20,527 nucleotides of DNA, taken from the NCBI GenBank assembly GCA_026416355.1, contig JAOAFH010000030.1:1-20527 (forward strand), given 5' to 3'. Source of the DNA: Clostridiales bacterium. Lineage in GTDB: Bacteria; Bacillota; Clostridia; Clostridiales; Caloramatoraceae. The translations under genes were made by a program, and so were the position numbers. The notes under the pieces are model-generated. The model was given only the letters and a program-made list of their open reading frames with translations. It searched no databases and was not told the origin of the DNA. Positions 20,183 through 20,527 of the stretch are shown here, piece by piece; position 1 is the first letter of the stretch; each line of letters opens with the position of its first letter.

Positions 20183-20527
20183 TTATAAACTACTAATTTT
20201 TTTATCAATTTCTTCTTTAATCTTTGCAATAAAGTCTTCTACTGCAACTGCACCTAAATCTCCTTCTTTTCTTGAACGAACAGATACATTTTGAGCCTCA
20301 ACTTCTTTATCTCCAAGTATTATCATATATGGTACTTTTTGAAGTTGTGCTTCTCTAATCTTATATCCAATCTTTTCATTTCTTAAATCTGTTTCTACTC
20401 TAATGCCAAATGACTTAAATCTTTCTTCAAGTTCTTTAGCATAATCATTTGCTCTATCTGTTACAGGAAGTATTTTAACTTGAACAGGTGCTAGCCATGT
20501 TGGGAACGCTCCAGCATAGTGTTCTAT
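20183..20527 (-). CDS. thrS: Threonyl-tRNA synthetase, C-terminal part (5' end outside window)
   Basis: The last 114 residues of ThrRS, open to the window edge. The sequence covers the end of the catalytic core (IEHYAGAFPTWLAPVQV) and the C-terminal anticodon-binding domain. The latter has VKILPVTDRANDYAKELEE, the IREAQLQKVPYMIILGDKE motif and the closing VSVRSRKEGDLG, which recognises the tRNA-Thr anticodon. Together with the following infC-rpmI-rplT this is the widespread thrS-infC order of Firmicutes and proteobacteria. No terminator is visible after the stop, so transcription may run on into the infC operon. Confidence 0.97.
   Translation of the reverse strand: MEHYAGAFPTWLAPVQVKILPVTDRANDYAKELEERFKSFGIRVETDLRNEKIGYKIREAQLQKVPYMIILGDKEVEAQNVSVRSRKEGDLGAVAVEDFIAKIKEEIDKKISSL

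Noticed and set aside
1..20527. Phage, toxin-antitoxin, restriction or CRISPR defence system
   Set aside because: No matching motifs, repeat arrays, integrase or transposase were found; apart from the orphan block the gene set is conserved housekeeping.

Overview
The window is about 20.5 kb of AT-rich DNA (roughly 30% GC by eye) in which every recognised gene lies on the minus strand. Strong GGAGG-type ribosome binding sites, a T-box leader on pheST, an L20-type leader on infC, the gene order thrS-infC-rpmI-rplT / ktrBA-SpoU / pheST-zapA-U32-mutS2 and AT-rich codon use point to a low-GC Firmicute, most likely a spore-forming clostridium. I cannot name the species.

In transcription order (right to left) the window starts with the 3' end of thrS. 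Next comes infC-rpmI-rplT, with a TTGACA-17-TATATT promoter, an attenuator leader and an infC that appears to start at AUU. A K+ uptake pair (ktrB, ktrA) and a SpoU-family rRNA methyltransferase follow. pheS-pheT comes next, under a T-box whose specifier triplet reads UUC (Phe). zapA has its own promoter, which abuts the pheT terminator.

Between zapA and the U32-mutS2 operon lies a 2.2 kb block (about 9281-11455) of three unrecognised genes: two coiled-coil proteins and a Cys-rich 219-residue protein. The last has a sigma-K-like promoter match, so it may be a spore-related gene. After mutS2 come a DUF523 protein, an amino acid permease, a 0.4 kb intergenic region, and an operon of a GNAT acetyltransferase, a YfcE-type phosphoesterase and an FMN-dependent alpha-hydroxy-acid dehydrogenase cut by the left edge.

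Most of the window is conserved housekeeping: translation factors, tRNA charging, rRNA and tRNA modification, cell division and ribosome or DNA quality control. The less ordinary parts are the orphan block and a family of four related palindromes with an arm of the form GCCATnnACAATnA. Three of these act as terminators and one is a 104-nt self-complementary element. Further points are a perfect 10-3-10 dyad at the ktrB promoter and the start-codon and leader biology of infC. I see no CRISPR array, insertion sequence, phage gene, rRNA or tRNA gene.
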